A DNA stretch of 36,309 bases. It comes from Actinomycetota bacterium. Its GTDB lineage: Bacteria > Actinomycetota > Actinomycetes > S36-B12 > UBA5976. Positions 8,476-19,254 of the stretch are shown in pieces. Both the position numbers and the translations under genes were made by a program. The notes under the pieces were generated by a model. The model ran no database searches. It was given only the letters and a program-made list of their open reading frames with translations, and was not told the DNA's origin. Each line of letters starts with the position of its first letter. Position 1 is the stretch's first letter. The stretch spans positions 1 to 36,309 of the forward strand of contig WLPX01000003.1 in the NCBI GenBank assembly GCA_009698575.1, in the 5' to 3' direction.

Positions 8476-10067
8476 TTCATCTTGCCCAACAGGCCGTATG
8501 AAATTGCATCTTCCAAGGCAAGCCATGACGCAGCTATGACATTTTCGCTGACACCAACTGTGGTCCAACGTCTGCCTTTTTCTGCAGTTTCGATAAGTAC
8601 TCGAGTAACTGCGCCCGTTCCAAGTCCACCATCGAGAATACGAACCTTGTAATCTACAAGTTCTAGGGCTGCAATCTGTGGGAAGTGCTGCACTAGAGCG
8701 GAACGTAATGCGTTATCAAGAGCATTAACTGGACCGTTTCCTTCGCCAGTTGCAACTATGCGTTGACCATCTGCGTGTACTTTGACTGTGGCTTCACTCA
8801 CGATTTGGCCGTCTTCACGTTGCTCAACAATTGTGCGCCAAGATTCAACCGTGAATTGCTTAGTTGATTTTCCGGCTATCGCATCCTGCAGAAGTAATTC
8901 AAATGATGCATCAGCAGCTTCAAATGACCAGCCATGTGCTTCTAGATCTTTAACTTGTTCAACTACTTTGGTAATTGCTTCAGGCTGCTTGGACAAATCA
9001 TATCCAAGCTCTGCGCCCTTCATTTCAATTGAAGCACGACCGGCCATTTCAGTAACAAGAACTCTCATGTCATTTCCGACTACGGATGCATCAATGTGGT
9101 TATAAAGTTCATGATTTACTTTTAACGCACTGGCATGCAGTCCGGCTTTATGCGCAAAGGATGAAACTCCAACATAAGGCTGATGCGTATTTGGTGGCAG
9201 GTTTGCAATTTCAGCTAAGGCATGTGAAACCCGCATCATGTCTTGCAGTGAGCCATCTGGCAAGCACTTAACGCCTAGCTTTAGTTCTAAGTTTGCAGCG
9301 ACACTAAACAAATCCGCATTACCAGTTCGTTCGCCGTAGCCATTTGCCGTGCACTGCACGTGAGTTGCGCCTGCTTCAACAGCTGCAATGCTGTTTGCGA
9401 TGGCACAACCCGTGTCGTCTTGGCAATGAATACCCAAGCGGGCATTAGTTCGAGCCAATACATCAGCGACAATCGTAGAAATCCCGCTTGGCAACATGCC
9501 ACCGTTGGTGTCACAAAGCACTGCAACATCGGCGCCAGCCTTCATGGCAACTTGGACTGCCGCTACGCCATAGTCAGCATCATGTTTGTAGCCATCAAAG
9601 AAATGTTCAAAATCCACAAAGACTCGTCGGCCTTGCGACACCAGATATTCAACAGTGTCGCTAATCATGGCTAAGTTTTCTTCATTAGTAGTTTTTAAAG
9701 CCTGCTCCACATGCCAAACATCACTTTTAGCAACCAAAGTAATGACTGGTGCCTGGGAATCTAGTAGCGCCTTAACTTGGGCATCGTCTTGCGCTTTTAC
9801 CCCAGCTTTACGAGTAGCTCCAAATGCCACAAGCTTGGCATTTTTTAAAACTAATTCGCCGGCAGCGATGCGAGCAAAGAATTCTGTGTCTTTTGGAAGT
9901 GCGCCCGGCCAGCCGCCTTCAATAAAGCCAACACCAAAAGCATCAAGCAGTTTCGCGACAGTTAATTTATCTTCGACGGAATAGCTAATGCCTTCCCGTT
10001 GTGCGCCATCGCGCAGCGTTGTGTCGTAAAGGTGAAATGCATCTGTAACTGAGGAAGTTTTGGACAT
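8472..10067 (-). CDS. cimA: (R)-citramalate synthase
   Basis: This 531-residue LeuA-like enzyme condenses pyruvate with acetyl-CoA to citramalate, giving 2-oxobutyrate for isoleucine after LeuCD and LeuB. The DRE-TIM barrel signature is DTTLRDGAQREG (metal residues R19, D20), with HCQDDTGCA further on and a C-terminal LeuA dimer/regulatory domain. The GISYSVEDK segment and overall length fit the CimA branch and not 2-isopropylmalate synthase. It is the third gene of leuB-ilvE-cimA, and its ATG shares one base with the ilvE stop (TAATG). Being joined to leuB supports the role in isoleucine synthesis without threonine deaminase. Confidence 0.93.
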   Translation of the reverse strand: MSKTSSVTDAFHLYDTTLRDGAQREGISYSVEDKLTVAKLLDAFGVGFIEGGWPGALPKDTEFFARIAAGELVLKNAKLVAFGATRKAGVKAQDDAQVKALLDSQAPVITLVAKSDVWHVEQALKTTNEENLAMISDTVEYLVSQGRRVFVDFEHFFDGYKHDADYGVAAVQVAMKAGADVAVLCDTNGGMLPSGISTIVADVLARTNARLGIHCQDDTGCAIANSIAAVEAGATHVQCTANGYGERTGNADLFSVAANLELKLGVKCLPDGSLQDMMRVSHALAEIANLPPNTHQPYVGVSSFAHKAGLHASALKVNHELYNHIDASVVGNDMRVLVTEMAGRASIEMKGAELGYDLSKQPEAITKVVEQVKDLEAHGWSFEAADASFELLLQDAIAGKSTKQFTVESWRTIVEQREDGQIVSEATVKVHADGQRIVATGEGNGPVNALDNALRSALVQHFPQIAALELVDYKVRILDGGLGTGAVTRVLIETAEKGRRWTTVGVSENVIAASWLALEDAISYGLLGKMN

Positions 10068-11257
10068 TACAAGATCCGATGTAACCAGTTATGAGTATCT
10101 GTAGCTTTGCCGGTTTGGATGTCAACAAGTGCGGCGCGCAACTTCATAGTTAGTTCGCCAGAGCCACCATCTGCAATATTCCAGGCGCCGCTGTTCTTAC
10201 TATCAACTCGGCCAACTGGAGTAATTACTGCCGCAGTTCCACAAGCAAAAGTTTCGGTAATTTCACCAGATGCGCAGCCATCACGCCATTGCTCAACCGT
10301 GATAGTGCCTTCTTCGGCCTGGTAACCAAGGTCGCGAGCCAAAGTCAGTACAGAATCTCGAGTTACGCCAGGAAGTAATGTGCCAGTAAGTTTTGGCGTT
10401 ACCAATCGAGCATCGGACCCGGAGCCATAAACAAAGAACATGTTCATGCCGCCCATCTCTTCGATGTACTTTCGCTCGATAGCGTCAATCCAAACCACTT
10501 GGTCACAGTTGTTTTCAGTTGCTTCGGCCTGAGCAATCAGACTCGAGGCATAGTTTCCTGCACACTTTGCCTCGCCGGTTCCACCTGGAGCGGCGCGCAC
10601 ATACTCATCACTTAACCAAACTGAAACTGGCTTAACACCTTGTGGGAAGTAAGCACCAACGGGAGATGCCATTAATACATATGTCACATGGGTAGAAGGG
10701 CGAACTCCCAAAGCATCTTCAGAGCCAAATTCCAATGGGCGTAGGTATAGCGATTGGTCAGGATCAGTTGGAACCCATGCTTGATCCTGGCGGACTAATG
10801 CTTCGATCGCTCCAATGAATAAATCAGTTGGAACTGGCGGTAGCGCTAGTCGATGTGCCGAGCGCTGGAAGCGTAAGGCATTTGCTTCTGGTCGGAAAGT
10901 GTAAATTCCACCATCAGCATGGCGATATGCCTTTAGCCCTTCAAAAATTGATTGTCCATAATGCAATGCATTCATACTTAATCCACCAGCACTTGCGGCA
11001 CCTGACACAAGTTCTGCTTGATGCCAGCCATCGGCTTTGGTCCAGACTGCTCGCACTACGTTGTCGGTGAAGAAACGACCAAAACCTGGGTCTGCAAAAA
11101 TCTTTTCCCGCTCGGCTTGCGAAGCAGGTGAAGTATTTGGTTTTAAGGTAATTGCTGGCGCAGCGCTGTCACGATCTACTGCAGGGTAAAGCGGCGCACC
11201 GGAAGCAACAACTTTTGCTGCCGAGACATCTAAATCATGATGTACATAAGTTGACAT
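10067..11257 (-). CDS. ilvE: Branched-chain amino acid aminotransferase
   Basis: This PLP fold-type IV enzyme of 396 residues does the last step for leucine, isoleucine and valine. The PLP lysine lies in the segment GEAKCAGNYASSL, and GLKAYRHADGGIYTFRP and the EMGGMN segment are family typical. I chose the ATG at 11257 because AGGGG lies 8 nt upstream; a longer frame runs into leuB. The N terminus is some 30 residues longer than compact IlvE proteins. It lies 10 nt after leuB and overlaps cimA by one base, so all three are one operon. Confidence 0.95.
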   Translation of the reverse strand: MSTYVHHDLDVSAAKVVASGAPLYPAVDRDSAAPAITLKPNTSPASQAEREKIFADPGFGRFFTDNVVRAVWTKADGWHQAELVSGAASAGGLSMNALHYGQSIFEGLKAYRHADGGIYTFRPEANALRFQRSAHRLALPPVPTDLFIGAIEALVRQDQAWVPTDPDQSLYLRPLEFGSEDALGVRPSTHVTYVLMASPVGAYFPQGVKPVSVWLSDEYVRAAPGGTGEAKCAGNYASSLIAQAEATENNCDQVVWIDAIERKYIEEMGGMNMFFVYGSGSDARLVTPKLTGTLLPGVTRDSVLTLARDLGYQAEEGTITVEQWRDGCASGEITETFACGTAAVITPVGRVDSKNSGAWNIADGGSGELTMKLRAALVDIQTGKATDTHNWLHRIL

Positions 11258-11267
11258 TGTTTTGCCC

Positions 11268-12311
11268 CTAACCTGCAACTGCAGCAGCTAGTGCGTCGCC
11301 AATTTGGCTTGTTGAACGAACTCCTGAGCGAGAAGCCAAGTCTGCAGCTACTGCATCATCGACTTTCTTCGCTGCTTCGGCATAACCCAAATGATCAAGC
11401 AGCATTGCAATACTCAAAACAGTTGCAGTTGGATCTGCTTTACCTTGGCCTGCGATATCAGGAGCGCTGCCATGAACAGGCTCAAACATACTTGGGTTAG
11501 TTCGGCTTGGATCAATATTTCCACTTGCGGCTAATCCAATGCCACCAGCGATAGCTGCGCCAATGTCAGTAAGAATGTCACCAAACAAATTGTCAGTGAC
11601 AATTACATCAAAGCGTTCAGGCGATGTTAAGAAAAACATGCTTGCTGCATCGACGTGGCAATAATCCGTTTCGATGTTTGGATATTCGGCTGCTACATCA
11701 TTGAAAGCTCGCTGCCAAAGATCCCCTGCGTAAACAATCACGTTTGTCTTGTGAACCAGAGTTACTTTGCCACGTCGGCGACCAGCTCGCTCAAATGCAT
11801 CTCGAATAATGCGCTCGGCACCAAAGCGAGTGTTCATGCTGACTTCAGTAGCAACTTCGTGCTCTGTGCCTTTACGAAGGAAGCCACCTGCACCAACATA
11901 TGGGCCTTCAGTACCTTCGCGGCAAACTACAAAATCGATTTCTTTTGAACCCTTGCCAACAAGTGGAGAAGTCACGCCTGGGTAAAGCTTCACAGGTCGT
12001 AAATTCAAATGATGATCTAGCTGGAACCGAAGCGGCAGCAGCACTCCGCGCTCTAGTATTCCTGGCTTAACACTTGGGTCACCGATGGCACCCAACAAAA
12101 TTGCATCGTGTTCTTTGAGCTCAGCAACAATGCTGTCCGGCAGCGTCTCGCCTGTGGCGTTGTACCGACGTGCACCTAAGTCATAATCAGTCGTGCTGAT
12201 GTTCAGCCCAACGCTAGGAGCGATTGCAGAAAGCACTTTAAGGCCTTCTGCGACTACTTCTACGCCGATACCATCGCCGGGAATTACTGCCAATTTAATG
12301 TTGCTAGCCAT
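11268..12311 (-). CDS. leuB: 3-isopropylmalate dehydrogenase
   Basis: This NAD-dependent enzyme of 347 residues oxidises 3-isopropylmalate in leucine synthesis and 3-methylmalate on the citramalate route. It opens with [14 protein letters not shown], and shows [14 protein letters not shown] and the metal-binding segment [16 protein letters not shown] frame extends 54 nt upstream, but I chose the ATG at 12311: similarity begins there, and TACCCT 7 nt upstream fits a leaderless start. It is the first gene of leuB-ilvE-cimA and is divergent from the leucine leader peptide and leuA, so all leucine genes here could answer to the same signal. Confidence 0.95.
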   Translation of the reverse strand: MASNIKLAVIPGDGIGVEVVAEGLKVLSAIAPSVGLNISTTDYDLGARRYNATGETLPDSIVAELKEHDAILLGAIGDPSVKPGILERGVLLPLRFQLDHHLNLRPVKLYPGVTSPLVGKGSKEIDFVVCREGTEGPYVGAGGFLRKGTEHEVATEVSMNTRFGAERIIRDAFERAGRRRGKVTLVHKTNVIVYAGDLWQRAFNDVAAEYPNIETDYCHVDAASMFFLTSPERFDVIVTDNLFGDILTDIGAAIAGGIGLAASGNIDPSRTNPSMFEPVHGSAPDIAGQGKADPTATVLSIAMLLDHLGYAEAAKKVDDAVAADLASRSGVRSTSQIGDALAAAVAG

Positions 12312-12318
12312 GGGAATA

Positions 12319-12324
12319 AGGGTA
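12319..12324 (-). promoter_or_regulatory. -10 box for leaderless leuB transcript
   Basis: TACCCT on the minus strand lies 7 nt before the leuB ATG, and no Shine-Dalgarno is present. The -35 region is poor. Confidence 0.4.
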
Positions 12325-12394
12325 CTGGGCTTAGTCATGAATGAAAAAAACGAAATCTTGCCCACTGGGATGCCCGGAGGTCATAATTCTGGTT

Positions 12395-12423
12395 TTTCCA
12401 GTAACGGCGCGCGGTGCTAAAGT
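12395..12423 (+). promoter_or_regulatory. Promoter of the leuA leader
   Basis: TTTCCA (12395-12400) and TAAAGT (12418-12423) are 17 nt apart. Transcription would begin at about 12430-12431, the leader-peptide ATG itself. A second possible pair further upstream is TTGCCC (12358-12363) and CATAAT (12382-12387). Confidence 0.5.
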
Positions 12424-12430
12424 GAAAGTA

Positions 12431-14535
<2,105 letters not shown>

Positions 14536-14539
<4 letters not shown>

Positions 14540-15090
14540 TCCGTAATTTTTATTTCTGGGAATTTGGCAAATACAACTGCATCAGTTTGCGTGCCGTCGC
14601 GTCTGGTCATTCCATCTCGTAAAACAGTTTCCATTTCAAAGCCAGCTTTAATCAAAGTCTTTTGAGACGCCATGTTTTCTGGCAAAGTAATTGCGCTAAG
14701 TCGCCGAAATCCAATCCCAAAGGCGAAGGCAGAAATCATTTGCACCGATAGCGCAGCCAGACCTTCACCACGCGCAGTTTGACTCACCCAATAGCCAACT
14801 TCGCCAACATGATCAAATTCATGAATTCCGTGGATCGATACTGACAACACGACTTCACCATTGCGAACTCCGGCTAGCGCAATCTTGTCGCGAGCTTGGT
14901 AACTGGTGGCTGCGGTTCCAATCCATAGATCGGCTATGGCCCGAGTATATGGAACTGGAATGGTTGTAAAGTCTTGAATTGCCTGATCTTGGCAAATTTC
15001 ATAAACCCGTGGCGCATCTTCCATGGCCCAAGGGCGCAACATTAAGGCCTTATCTACTAGCACTGGTTCGCTAATTGGCCAAGAAATCAT
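14536..15090 (-). CDS. GNAT-family N-acetyltransferase, RimJ/RimL-like
   Basis: This 184-residue protein has the GNAT fold: an N-terminal LRPWAMEDAPRVYEI beta-alpha unit, the segment VGEVGYWVSQTARGEGLAALSV that holds the acetyl-CoA pyrophosphate loop, and RLSAITLPENMASQKTLIKAGFEME near the end. This pattern is typical of RimJ/RimL enzymes that acetylate protein N termini or small amines; the target cannot be told. It stands alone, convergent with the leuA unit. CATAGT lies 6 nt before the ATG and no Shine-Dalgarno is seen. Confidence 0.85.
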
Positions 15091-15141
15091 GCCCTAACTA
15101 TGCCATAGCACCCTCACGGGTGGATAGTCTGGAATCACTTC

Positions 15142-15148
15142 GAAGGAG
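15142..15148 (+). promoter_or_regulatory. Shine-Dalgarno site that fixes the aminotransferase start
   Basis: GAAGGAG ends 7 nt before the ATG at 15156 but only 1 nt before the in-frame ATG at 15150, so 15156 is the better start. Confidence 0.8.
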
Positions 15149-15155
15149 TATGAAA

Positions 15156-16385
15156 ATGGCTAACGCTTTTTGGCATGGATTTGCCGACATGAATGCAATT
15201 TCCACCAATGGTCCCCTTGTCATGACAAAGGGTGAAGGATCCTGGGTCTGGGATGACAAAGGCAAAAAGTATTTTGATGCTGCTGGTGCCCTTTGGTACA
15301 TGAACGTTGGTCACGGTCGTAAAGAAATTGGCGAAGCCATGGCAGCGCAGGCCTCAAACATTGCGTCCTACTCATCTTTTGGAGAGTGCACTACTGCGCC
15401 GACAATTGAGCTTGCTGACATGGTTGCTTCGGTATCACCAGTTCCAGACTCCAAAGTGTTTTTCACTTCCGGTGGTAGCGACAGTATTGATACCGCGCTC
15501 AAGATGTCGCGCCGTTACTGGACTCTGCAAGGTAAGCCAAGTAAGAAAGTAATAGTTTTCCGCGAAAACGGTTACCACGGTATGCATGCCGGTGGAACTT
15601 CGATTGCTGGTATCCCGCCAAATAATGATGGCTACTCCGAACTTGTCGAAGATGTCGTGCGCGTTCCTTGGGATGATGCTGACGAAATGATCGCGACTAT
15701 CGATCGAATTGGTGAAGAAAACATTGCTGCATTCTTCTGTGAGCCAATACAAGGCGCCGGTGGCGTGCGTATTCCACCTGATCTTTACCTACAGACCGTT
15801 CGCAAAGCCTGCGCCGAACGCAATATTTTGTTCGTAGCAGATGAAGTAATTAATGGTTTTGGTCGCTGTGGCGATTGGTTTGCATCAACTCGCTATGGCC
15901 TGCAGCCAGACTTAATGACTGTTGCTAAGGGCCTTACATCTGGCTACTCACCTATGGGCGCGGTTATCGCGGCTCCATCTGTTTGGGAAACTTTCTACGC
16001 ACCTAGTGCTGGAGTTTGGCGTCATGGCTACACCTATGGTGGTCATGCCACTGCTGCTGCTGCCGGCATCGCAAACATAAACATCATGATGCGCGAACAA
16101 TTACCGGCTCATGTTGCCCGACTTGAAGATAAATTTGCAGCCGCACTACGCACCCTCGAAGACCTTGACGTAGTTAGTGAAGTTCGCACTGGTGTTGGCT
16201 TCTTGGGTGGTATTCAAATGGCTGATCCAAACACCGCGCCAGCAATGTATGCAAAGTGTCGCGATGCTGGTGTTATTTCGCGAGCAATTTGGGGTGGCGC
16301 ACTGCAAGTAGCGCCACCACTTACAACAACCGACGCTGAGATTGACGAAATGGTTGCGTTATTCCGAGTAGGACTAACTAGCTAG
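15156..16385 (+). CDS. Class III PLP-dependent aminotransferase
   Basis: This 409-residue fold-type I enzyme moves an amino group between an omega- or alpha-amino compound and a keto acid such as pyruvate. Visible landmarks are the PLP-binding SGGSDS (105-110), the YHG stretch at 140-142, D229 (FVADEVINGFGRCG), and the Schiff-base lysine K258 (VAKGLTSGYSP). It is a little shorter than many omega-aminotransferases (about 440-460). Possible substrates include putrescine, beta-alanine, taurine or similar; sequence alone does not choose. It abuts the convergent serA exactly (stops at 16385 and 16386). Confidence 0.88.
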   Translation: MANAFWHGFADMNAISTNGPLVMTKGEGSWVWDDKGKKYFDAAGALWYMNVGHGRKEIGEAMAAQASNIASYSSFGECTTAPTIELADMVASVSPVPDSKVFFTSGGSDSIDTALKMSRRYWTLQGKPSKKVIVFRENGYHGMHAGGTSIAGIPPNNDGYSELVEDVVRVPWDDADEMIATIDRIGEENIAAFFCEPIQGAGGVRIPPDLYLQTVRKACAERNILFVADEVINGFGRCGDWFASTRYGLQPDLMTVAKGLTSGYSPMGAVIAAPSVWETFYAPSAGVWRHGYTYGGHATAAAAGIANINIMMREQLPAHVARLEDKFAAALRTLEDLDVVSEVRTGVGFLGGIQMADPNTAPAMYAKCRDAGVISRAIWGGALQVAPPLTTTDAEIDEMVALFRVGLTS

Positions 16386-17342
16386 TTAAGAAATATCTTG
16401 GGCATTAACTGCCCCTGGTACTTCAATGCCTGCGAACGCAGCAACTACTGATTCGGCAACTGCAATACCGGCTTTTTCCTGCGCCTCTTCGGTGGATGCC
16501 CCAAGGTGTGGCGTAGCCACAACATTGTCCAGGGCAAAAAGTGGCGAATCTGTGCATGGCTCGGTGGCATAAACATCAAGGCCAGCGCCAGCTAACTTGC
16601 CCGAAACCAATGCTTCAAAAAGTGCAGTTTCATCTAATACTCCACCGCGAGCTGCGTTGATTACAAAAGCTGATGGCTTCATCTTTGCCAGCGCCACAGA
16701 ATCAATTAGTCCTGCAGTTTCTGCTGTCTTAGGAATGTGAATTGTGACAAAGTCAGATTGTGTCAAAAGTTCATCGAGGGTTACCATTTCAATTTTTGGT
16801 CCCCCAGCTGGAGCCACAGTTACATACGGATCGTAAGCCACAAACTTCATATCAAAGCCTGCAAGTCGCGTGGCAACTAGCATTCCTATCTTGCCCATAC
16901 CGATGATGCCCACGGTTTTTCCCTGTAGTTCAAGGCCACCAAATTGCGAACGTTTCCACTTTCCGTCTTTTAGCGCCAAGTTTGCCGGAACTACATTTCG
17001 AGCTACTGCTAGTAATAGTGCTACTGCCAACTCGGCTGCCGAAACAATATTGCTTGTTGGTGCATTTACGACCAAAACGTTAGCGGCCGTTGCGGCGGGA
17101 ATATCAACGTTATCCAGGCCAACTCCAGCTCTAGCAATAATCTTCAAATTTGGCGCAGCAGCAATTGCTTCGGTATCCATTTTGGTAGCAGATCGAACTA
17201 GGACAGCATTCGCGGTAGCAAGCGCGGGAAGCAGTTCCGCGCGATTTGCACCATCGCAGTGCTGAATATCAAAACCATCGCCAAGTACTGCAAGTGTGGC
17301 AGGTGATAACTCTTCGGCAATTAAAACTATGGGCTTTGACAT
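16386..17342 (-). CDS. serA: D-3-phosphoglycerate dehydrogenase, short form without regulatory domains
   Basis: This enzyme oxidises 3-phosphoglycerate, the first step to serine. It has the 2-hydroxyacid dehydrogenase layout: NAD-binding GMGKIG (148-153) and catalytic R232, E261 and H279. It is 318 residues long and stops at VPGAVNAQDIS, the point where actinobacterial SerA (about 530 residues) normally runs into the ASB and ACT domains. It therefore lacks the usual serine-sensing parts. The stop abuts the convergent aminotransferase, so no remnant follows. TAGACT 6 nt before the ATG fits a leaderless start. Another 2-hydroxyacid substrate cannot be excluded. Confidence 0.82.
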   Translation of the reverse strand: MSKPIVLIAEELSPATLAVLGDGFDIQHCDGANRAELLPALATANAVLVRSATKMDTEAIAAAPNLKIIARAGVGLDNVDIPAATAANVLVVNAPTSNIVSAAELAVALLLAVARNVVPANLALKDGKWKRSQFGGLELQGKTVGIIGMGKIGMLVATRLAGFDMKFVAYDPYVTVAPAGGPKIEMVTLDELLTQSDFVTIHIPKTAETAGLIDSVALAKMKPSAFVINAARGGVLDETALFEALVSGKLAGAGLDVYATEPCTDSPLFALDNVVATPHLGASTEEAQEKAGIAVAESVVAAFAGIEVPGAVNAQDIS

Positions 17343-17348
17343 GTGTTG

Positions 17349-17354
17349 AGTCTA
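17349..17354 (-). promoter_or_regulatory. -10 box for leaderless serA transcript
   Basis: TAGACT on the minus strand lies 6 nt before the serA ATG; there is no Shine-Dalgarno. Confidence 0.45.
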
Positions 17355-17399
17355 AGTCAAACTGCACAATCTAGTTTGCAAAGAATGTGCAGTTAGCGA

Positions 17400-18050
17400 T
17401 TACCAGAAATCTGGCTCTTCATCCGTTGCTCGCCAACAATGCCAAGCAACCACGCTGCGGTAAGGAGATAGGTGATCGGTGACTCCAATTACTTCTTTTT
17501 CAGTTGGCGTGTATCCCAGGCCTTGGATAATTCCCCAGCCTCGGCGAACCCCTAGATCTCCGATCGGCCACACATCTAATCGACCTAATCGGAACATCAT
17601 GAACATCTCAACAGTCCAGCGACCAATCCCCCAGAATTGCGTCAATTGCTTTACGATTTCATCATCCGGAAGTTCGTCTACGGACTCCAGGTCAAAACCT
17701 TTAACTACTGCTTCGCTCAATTCCAGTATGGTCCTGGCCTTGGCATTGCTGAGGCCAACTTCTCGCAACTGAAGGTGACCTAACTTAAGAAGCTTTGCCG
17801 GCTTGACCGGTGACCCAGTCTTTGCGATCAATCGATGTGTGATGGTGTCTGCAGCTTTGCCTGACAATTGTTGCCCGATTACTGCAAAAATAATGGTTTC
17901 AAAATGTGAATTATGAGCGGGCTCTTTGGAAACCGGATACAGCGGAGCGTTCTTCAGGAACCTACCGAGCCGCTTATCTTGAGTTGCCAAATACTTTTGA
18001 ATGGATTTGATCGATTTAAGTTTTGGTGGCGCTTTTGGCTTTTCAGTCAT
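17400..18050 (-). CDS. DNA-3-methyladenine glycosylase II (AlkA-like, HhH-GPD)
   Basis: This 216-residue base-excision repair enzyme should remove alkylated purines such as 3-methyladenine. The helix-hairpin-helix reads FWGIGRWTVEMF (139-150) and the catalytic aspartate is D165 (WPIGDLGVRRG); GQQLSGKAA at 59-67 is also typical. It lacks the extra N-terminal domain of E. coli AlkA and is closer in size to the compact yeast Mag1-like class. Its ATG shares one base with the P450 stop (TGATG), so it is translated together with an apparently unrelated oxidative enzyme. Confidence 0.88.
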   Translation of the reverse strand: MTEKPKAPPKLKSIKSIQKYLATQDKRLGRFLKNAPLYPVSKEPAHNSHFETIIFAVIGQQLSGKAADTITHRLIAKTGSPVKPAKLLKLGHLQLREVGLSNAKARTILELSEAVVKGFDLESVDELPDDEIVKQLTQFWGIGRWTVEMFMMFRLGRLDVWPIGDLGVRRGWGIIQGLGYTPTEKEVIGVTDHLSPYRSVVAWHCWRATDEEPDFW

Positions 18051-19243
18051 CAGGACCTGCGCGCTGATGGAGTGAACTTAATTGGTAATTCAATCGGACC
18101 AGTGTTTCCACTATCCGGCAAGTACTTTGCACCGCTTTCAATTTTGAAATCCGGGATACGAGCAGCAAGTGCCTTATAAGCCTCAGTCATATCAAGGCGA
18201 GCAACGTAATGTCCGAGGCAATGATGCATACCGCCGCCGAAACCAAAATGTGGCGGCCTAGTTGCGGCTATGTCAAAGGCCAAGCTTTCATAGCGACGTG
18301 GATCACTTCCCGAAGGAATCGTAAGTATGTGGATGGTCTTACCTTGCGGGATAACTAGATCCTTGTACTCAACATCAACTGAGGCTTCACGACTAACCCA
18401 AGTAATTGTTGGGTTAACCCGCATTACTTCTTCTACTGCACTGCGGGCTAAATCTGGATTCTCACCTAGGTTGCACCATTGGTCCATGTGCTTTGAAAAC
18501 GTTTGTAGGCCCAATCCAATTTGATTTCGAGTGGTATCAAAGCCAGCAAAGATTATGAAACTTACTAACATCAAGAGTTCACGATCCGTTATTTGCTTGC
18601 CATCAGAATTTGCCTTGATCAAGGTGCCGACGAAATCGTCAGCTTCAGATCCGGCGCGACTTGCAATCAGTTCTTTAGAAATTTCCAATAGTCCACTTAG
18701 GCCATGTTCTATAACTGGCAGATCTTCTTTGATGGTCACGCTAAACACGTAGCCAAGTTCAGTTGCCAGATCTGCCACTTCGCGCCATTGCTCTTTGGGC
18801 ATTCCAAGCAGGCCTGTGATGACGCGCGCGGAATAAGCTTCGGCAAATTCGCTCATGAATTCAGCGCTGCCACGCTCACAGAAATTATCAATTAGCTCAT
18901 GTGCTAACTCCGAGAACGTCGGAATTAATGGCTCTAGCACTCGGGGTGAAAATGCTGGCCCAGATAGCTTGCGCAATCGCAAATGATCTTCGCCTTCAAT
19001 ACTTAACATGATGTCGGGCCACCATTGTGCAAGTAACCCTTGGTCGATACCAAAATGCGATGGCCAACGTCTCGTGCCTTGATAGAGCCGCTTATCTTTT
19101 AACAACGCATTTGAATCTTCGTAACGCAGGATGGCGATTCCAAAATTCGTGGTGGCATACCAATGTTCTTCTCGCGCTGCCATGACTTGTTCCGAGCGGA
19201 TGGAAAATCCAGTCTCGGAAAAATCTAGGTGTGCAATCGGCAT
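18050..19243 (-). CDS. Cytochrome P450 monooxygenase
   Basis: This soluble bacterial P450 of 397 residues has the heme-binding loop FGFGGGMHHCLGH with the thiolate C342, the oxygen-activating I-helix FAGFDTTRNQ (D236/T237), the ExxR pair E272/R275, and the C-helix H87/R91. All catalytic parts look intact. It needs ferredoxin and a reductase, and neither is encoded in the window. The substrate is unknown. I chose the ATG at 19243; a TTG 36 nt upstream inside the previous gene is less likely. It lies 11 nt after a proline-racemase-like gene and overlaps the alkA-like gene, so the three form one operon. Confidence 0.9.
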   Translation of the reverse strand: MPIAHLDFSETGFSIRSEQVMAAREEHWYATTNFGIAILRYEDSNALLKDKRLYQGTRRWPSHFGIDQGLLAQWWPDIMLSIEGEDHLRLRKLSGPAFSPRVLEPLIPTFSELAHELIDNFCERGSAEFMSEFAEAYSARVITGLLGMPKEQWREVADLATELGYVFSVTIKEDLPVIEHGLSGLLEISKELIASRAGSEADDFVGTLIKANSDGKQITDRELLMLVSFIIFAGFDTTRNQIGLGLQTFSKHMDQWCNLGENPDLARSAVEEVMRVNPTITWVSREASVDVEYKDLVIPQGKTIHILTIPSGSDPRRYESLAFDIAATRPPHFGFGGGMHHCLGHYVARLDMTEAYKALAARIPDFKIESGAKYLPDSGNTGPIELPIKFTPSARRS

Positions 19244-19254
19244 TTTGGAGTTAA

